DNA of 64,000 nucleotides from Nonomuraea glycinis (GTDB lineage Bacteria > Actinomycetota > Actinomycetes > Streptosporangiales > Streptosporangiaceae). Positions 61,497 through 64,000 of this stretch are shown piece after piece. Location of the stretch: contig NZ_BMNK01000018.1 in the NCBI RefSeq assembly GCF_014646515.1, positions 148,156 to 212,155 on the forward strand. Reading direction: 5' to 3'. The first letter of the stretch is position 1. Every line of letters starts with the position of its first letter. Both the position numbers and the translations under genes were made by a program. The notes beneath the pieces are model-generated. The model saw only the letters and a list, made by a program, of their open reading frames with translations, did no database searches and was not told where the DNA came from.

Positions 61497-61831
61497 CCTT
61501 GGCCGCCGCCGTTCTCGCCCTGCCTGATGTCCTGGCGGAGGAGGGTGACGAGGGCTGTCCGGGGATCTCGCCGCATCCGGCCGTGCCGCGCCCGGGGCGT
61601 ACGGTGCTGCGGTGGATCGAGCAGGACCTTGGGCGCGGGCGGGTCGTCGCGTACTCCTGCTCCTACCGGATGGCCGTCTATGAGCTGGTCTCCTGCGCCG
61701 GCTCCTACCAGATCTGCCGGCACACCCTTCCCTGCAAGGGTGTGCCGCCCGTGTCCTGGACGGCTGAGTGGTGGCGCCGCGAGGAGGCGCAGGAGTGGTG
61801 GCGCCGCTTGCTGGCCGGCCAGGCCCGATGA
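61493..61831 (+). CDS. Small Cys- and Trp-rich protein of unknown function
   Basis: 112 residues, GTG 61493 inside a GTGA overlap with the previous stop. Contains VAYSCSYRMAVYELVSCAG, ICRHTLPC with two Cys, and TAEWWRREEAQEWWRRLL near the end. Four Cys could bind a metal. Not recognised. It shares its transcript with the 78-residue protein. Confidence 0.62.
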   Translation: MTLAAAVLALPDVLAEEGDEGCPGISPHPAVPRPGRTVLRWIEQDLGRGRVVAYSCSYRMAVYELVSCAGSYQICRHTLPCKGVPPVSWTAEWWRREEAQEWWRRLLAGQAR

Positions 61832-62683
61832 GCCGCCCCGCCGGTCGGATGCTGGTCCCGGCCGGCGGGGCTGCGGGCGGCCTGCCGACACCCAGGGGTT
61901 CAGGCCGCCCGTAAGACTTGCCCTGCACATCCTGTCCGGGCGGGACGACGTCTTCGCCGTGCGCGACAGCAAGAACCCGAACGCTGGGATGCTCGGGTTC
62001 AGCGGCCCGAGTGCATCTCCACTGCTACTCCTCGACGGGAGTCGGCGACGACCGGTGTAAAGGGGCCGAAAGCTACCGGGGCCGCTGAACGGTACTGCCT
62101 GTGCGGCGACGACGAGGCGCGGATCGGGCTGAACCTGCGGCTCGAGCTCGCGGGGGAGCCGTTGACCAACGAGGTGGGCGTGCGGCGGGGCATCTGGCTG
62201 CGCGGCGGCCGCTTCGTCATCTGCGGCCCTATCCCTTGGCGATCGAGTGCCGCAGAGTTACGAAGCTGTGACGGAAAGCGATGTGCAAGCGGGTGGCTGG
62301 GGGGTACGCTTTTCCTGCCGCCCCCTGCAAGGGGGAGAGGAAGTGAGCCCGGGCTTACCGCCGGAATTGACGGGAACCCGGGCTTTGCGCTGTCCGCCTC
62401 AATCGCAGCTCACGTGCTCGACCGGGTGATCACCGATAAGTAGTCCCTCAGGGTCCGGGTGGAGGGCCGCTGCAGCGCGGGTGATCTCAAGACGGCGTTT
62501 CGGTCGTTCGTCGCGCCAATGCAGCCAGGGCTGTTTCCTCAGCAGCAGAGCGCGCAGCGCGGCTCGGTGCTCGTCCGCACATTCGCAGGGCACGATGACG
62601 GCCCCGATCCCACGCGCGTAGATCGGCAGCGAGCTTGTCCCGACCTTGCCTCAGTAGAGTAATGATGTGGCTACGATCAGTTC
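61832..62683. other. 852-base decayed zone with gene fragments
   Basis: No complete gene is supported. A DUF397 piece lies at 61938-62005. The plus frame 62093-62443 has protein-like text (YCLCGDDEARIGLNLRLEL, then VRRGIWLRGGRFVICGP) before turning to noise; it may be another remnant or a small unrecognised gene with a start near 62162. The rest (62444-62683) is lower-GC spacer without a convincing frame. Confidence 0.55.
61938..62005 (+). pseudogene. DUF397 fragment
   Basis: The frame reads DVFAVRDSKNPNAGMLGFSG, the diagnostic core of DUF397 (compare VAVRDSKNPDGPALVF in the intact protein at 4445). The N-terminal Trp-Arg-Lys part and the C-terminal EWxAF are missing. It is a leftover of an HTH/DUF397 pair; the HTH partner is not beside it. 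Confidence 0.6.
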
Positions 62684-63115
62684 ATGAGCAGCTATGTCAG
62701 AACCATTCGCGAGTACATGTACCAGAAACCGTCCCCAATCTGGACGGAACTGCCGCTTGCGGGCGAACGACTCTCGGAGATCGTCCTTTTTGGTCATGGG
62801 AAGGATGCCGATGTCATGGTGGAGCTGCTTGACGGGCGGCGGTTCGTCTTTGGTTTGGGTGGCGCTTCGCGAGTAAACGGCTGCTCCGGGCTGGAAAGCG
62901 AGGTAACCAGGTGGGATGACCGTTCGCTGATCATCCGGTATTTCGGCCAGAATCTAAAGGTGGCTGCCGTACGGCTTGGAGTTCCGGACCAGGCCGATGT
63001 GGAGCAGTTTGCCGCTGATATTCACGAATGGCTGGCTACGAACGGTGTTGACGACCTGCTTTGGGCGGTGTCAATCGAGATTGAGGTCGCGCCGATCCTC
63101 CAAGGCGCTGGTTGA
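62684..63115 (+). CDS. Unrecognised small cytoplasmic protein
   Basis: 143 residues, no signal or membrane helix. It begins MSSYVRTIREYMYQKPSPIW and contains WDDRSLIIRYFGQNLKVAAV and EQFAADIHEWLATNGVDDLL. The ordered alternation of strands and helices looks like a real fold, and the DNA is lower in GC than the left part of the window. The lack of a strong ribosome site makes the start uncertain. The surroundings of fragments suggest an accessory cargo gene, perhaps an immunity protein; that is only a guess. Confidence 0.55.
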   Translation: MSSYVRTIREYMYQKPSPIWTELPLAGERLSEIVLFGHGKDADVMVELLDGRRFVFGLGGASRVNGCSGLESEVTRWDDRSLIIRYFGQNLKVAAVRLGVPDQADVEQFAADIHEWLATNGVDDLLWAVSIEIEVAPILQGAG

Positions 63116-63360
63116 GGGTCAGCGGTTGCCTGATGGCGATCTCAATCTGCCCTGCGCGGAGGTGATCTCAGCGAGGGGTCGGGTCAGATCTGATCGACAC
63201 GGGCATACCCGATCGGGCCGGACGGTGCTCGAAATGGGCGTGGAGCCATCGATGGACAGGTCTTTGCGACAAGATCCACGTCTTCGAGAGGGCTCCACGT
63301 GATTGCCTATCGTGCCATGATCGACGGTCCCAGGGAACTGGTGCCATGGGGGTATTGCAA

Positions 63361-63579
63361 ATGGAAAACGACAGAGATTTCCGTCGGATCGTAGGTAAAG
63401 TACCTACACGCGACAAAGAGGGAAATGATATCACCGGCGATAACTTGAGCACGGGTGGATTGCGTCGGGATGATGGCACCATTTCCGGAATGGCCTACGA
63501 TCTGAAATTCCCGGACGATGATGACGGCACCTCCACGGGATATAACTACGTTCAGCACTACCAAAGATCCGGCAAGTGA
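63361..63579 (+). CDS. Unrecognised small acidic protein
   Basis: 72 residues from ATG 63361, chosen for GGGGG about 8 bases before it (ATG 63346 is an alternative). Polar and acidic throughout: RDFRRIVGKVPTRDKEGND, FPDDDDGTSTGYNYVQHY. No motif recognised. Its end overlaps the next frame by 62 bases. Confidence 0.45.
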   Translation: MENDRDFRRIVGKVPTRDKEGNDITGDNLSTGGLRRDDGTISGMAYDLKFPDDDDGTSTGYNYVQHYQRSGK

Positions 63580-63934
63580 GCTCATCGCCTTGGCGATTCT
63601 TGCTGCTGCCGCCGCCGGCGCCGCTATAGCTGCTCCTCATATCAAGAGCTGGTGGCAGGAGAAGGCGTTTCCAAGCCTGAAGCGGAGATGGGCCAGAAAA
63701 GAGGATCTGGCCCCATTTGCAACCGATGAGGGGCACAGCCAGGCGGCTACTGCCGAGCCGGCCACTTTGAGAAAAACTGCGCGCGCAGATTTTTCCAACG
63801 CAATAGATTGGGTCGCAGAACAACGTCGTGCCTGCTCACGGCTGTCACCATCCAACGCTGACGTGATCAGATTCCTGAACTGGCACCGTGCCGCCGCCTT
63901 GACCGGCAACCAGTCCTGCGCCGGGAAAAGTTGA
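63518..63934 (+). CDS. Unrecognised single-helix membrane protein
   Basis: 138 residues. One hydrophobic helix at about residues 20-41 (ELIALAILAAAAAGAAIAAP), then a basic stretch (KSWWQEKAFPSLKRRWARK) and a helical C-terminus (ADVIRFLNWHRAAALTG). Probably membrane-bound with most of the chain in the cytoplasm. The 62-base overlap with the acidic protein gene suggests a coupled pair. No known family. Confidence 0.5.
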   Translation: MMTAPPRDITTFSTTKDPASELIALAILAAAAAGAAIAAPHIKSWWQEKAFPSLKRRWARKEDLAPFATDEGHSQAATAEPATLRKTARADFSNAIDWVAEQRRACSRLSPSNADVIRFLNWHRAAALTGNQSCAGKS

Positions 63935-64000
63935 TCTTAACCTCGATCTTTCACGATCTTCGTATGGTCAGGTAAGCGGTTCGGCTGGGGGTTGATTTCA

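Noticed and set aside
62399..62593. 64-codon minus frame in the decayed zone
   Set aside because: Arg/Leu-rich, no motif and no convincing ribosome site.

Overview
High-GC actinomycete chromosome, most like a Streptosporangiales genome (Nonomuraea or a relative). This rests on the very high GC, frequent GTG/TTG starts, DUF397 and HTH/TPR regulator genes, and the many ABC and LacI/IclR/HxlR-controlled catabolic units. The genus is an inference. I saw no tRNA, rRNA, CRISPR array or intact insertion sequence.

Layout. 1-2.5 kb: end of a sugar ABC permease and a secreted glycan-active-like protein. 2.6-7.6 kb: a deaminase-like small protein, a divergent HxlR/reductase pair sharing a perfect palindrome, a DUF397 protein, two membrane proteins and an Hrp1-like CBS protein. 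7.7-11.3 kb: a tauABCD-type sulfonate uptake and desulfonation operon on the minus strand. 11.35-18.5 kb: a CHAT-protease locus made of a divergent membrane-TPR gene that has lost its CHAT end, an intact TPR-CHAT caspase-like protease, a CBS-like/zinc-ribbon protein and a membrane protein. 18.8-32.5 kb: a catabolic island with a DUF6282 hydrolase, BKACE enzyme, bicupin, HpcH aldolase, thioesterase, SDR, PotABCD-like transporter, IclR regulator, cyclase, Fe-alcohol dehydrogenase and aldehyde dehydrogenase. A recurrent TGAAC/GTTCA inverted repeat lies before each of its transcription units, and its substrate is unknown.

32.6-36.5 kb: a minus-strand pair of a patatin lipase and an 879-residue protein of unknown function, with overlapping start and stop. 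36.6-45.2 kb: housekeeping and accessory genes, including an orphan hexuloisomerase with a kinase-like remnant, endonuclease V, an amidase, a two-part hydrolase, an acyl-CoA ligase remnant, a TauE-like exporter, a glutamine amidotransferase, a FolD lacking its cyclohydrolase lysine next to a separate cyclohydrolase-type gene, and a membrane protein with a collagen-like tail. 45.3-57.4 kb: a complete L-rhamnose locus (LacI regulator, rhamnulokinase, ABC transporter, mutarotase, isomerase, bifunctional aldolase/dehydrogenase, sugar isomerase homologue).

57.4-64 kb: a decayed, lower-GC accessory zone with a transposase remnant, a frameshifted lipoprotein, a DUF397 fragment, an HTH/TPR regulator with a perfect 20-bp palindrome, and several small proteins I do not recognise. 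63116-63360 and 63935-64000 hold no gene that I can support.

The strongest candidates for undescribed systems are the CHAT locus and the patatin/879-residue pair. The clearest single-residue observation is the FolD lysine loss beside a cyclohydrolase gene.
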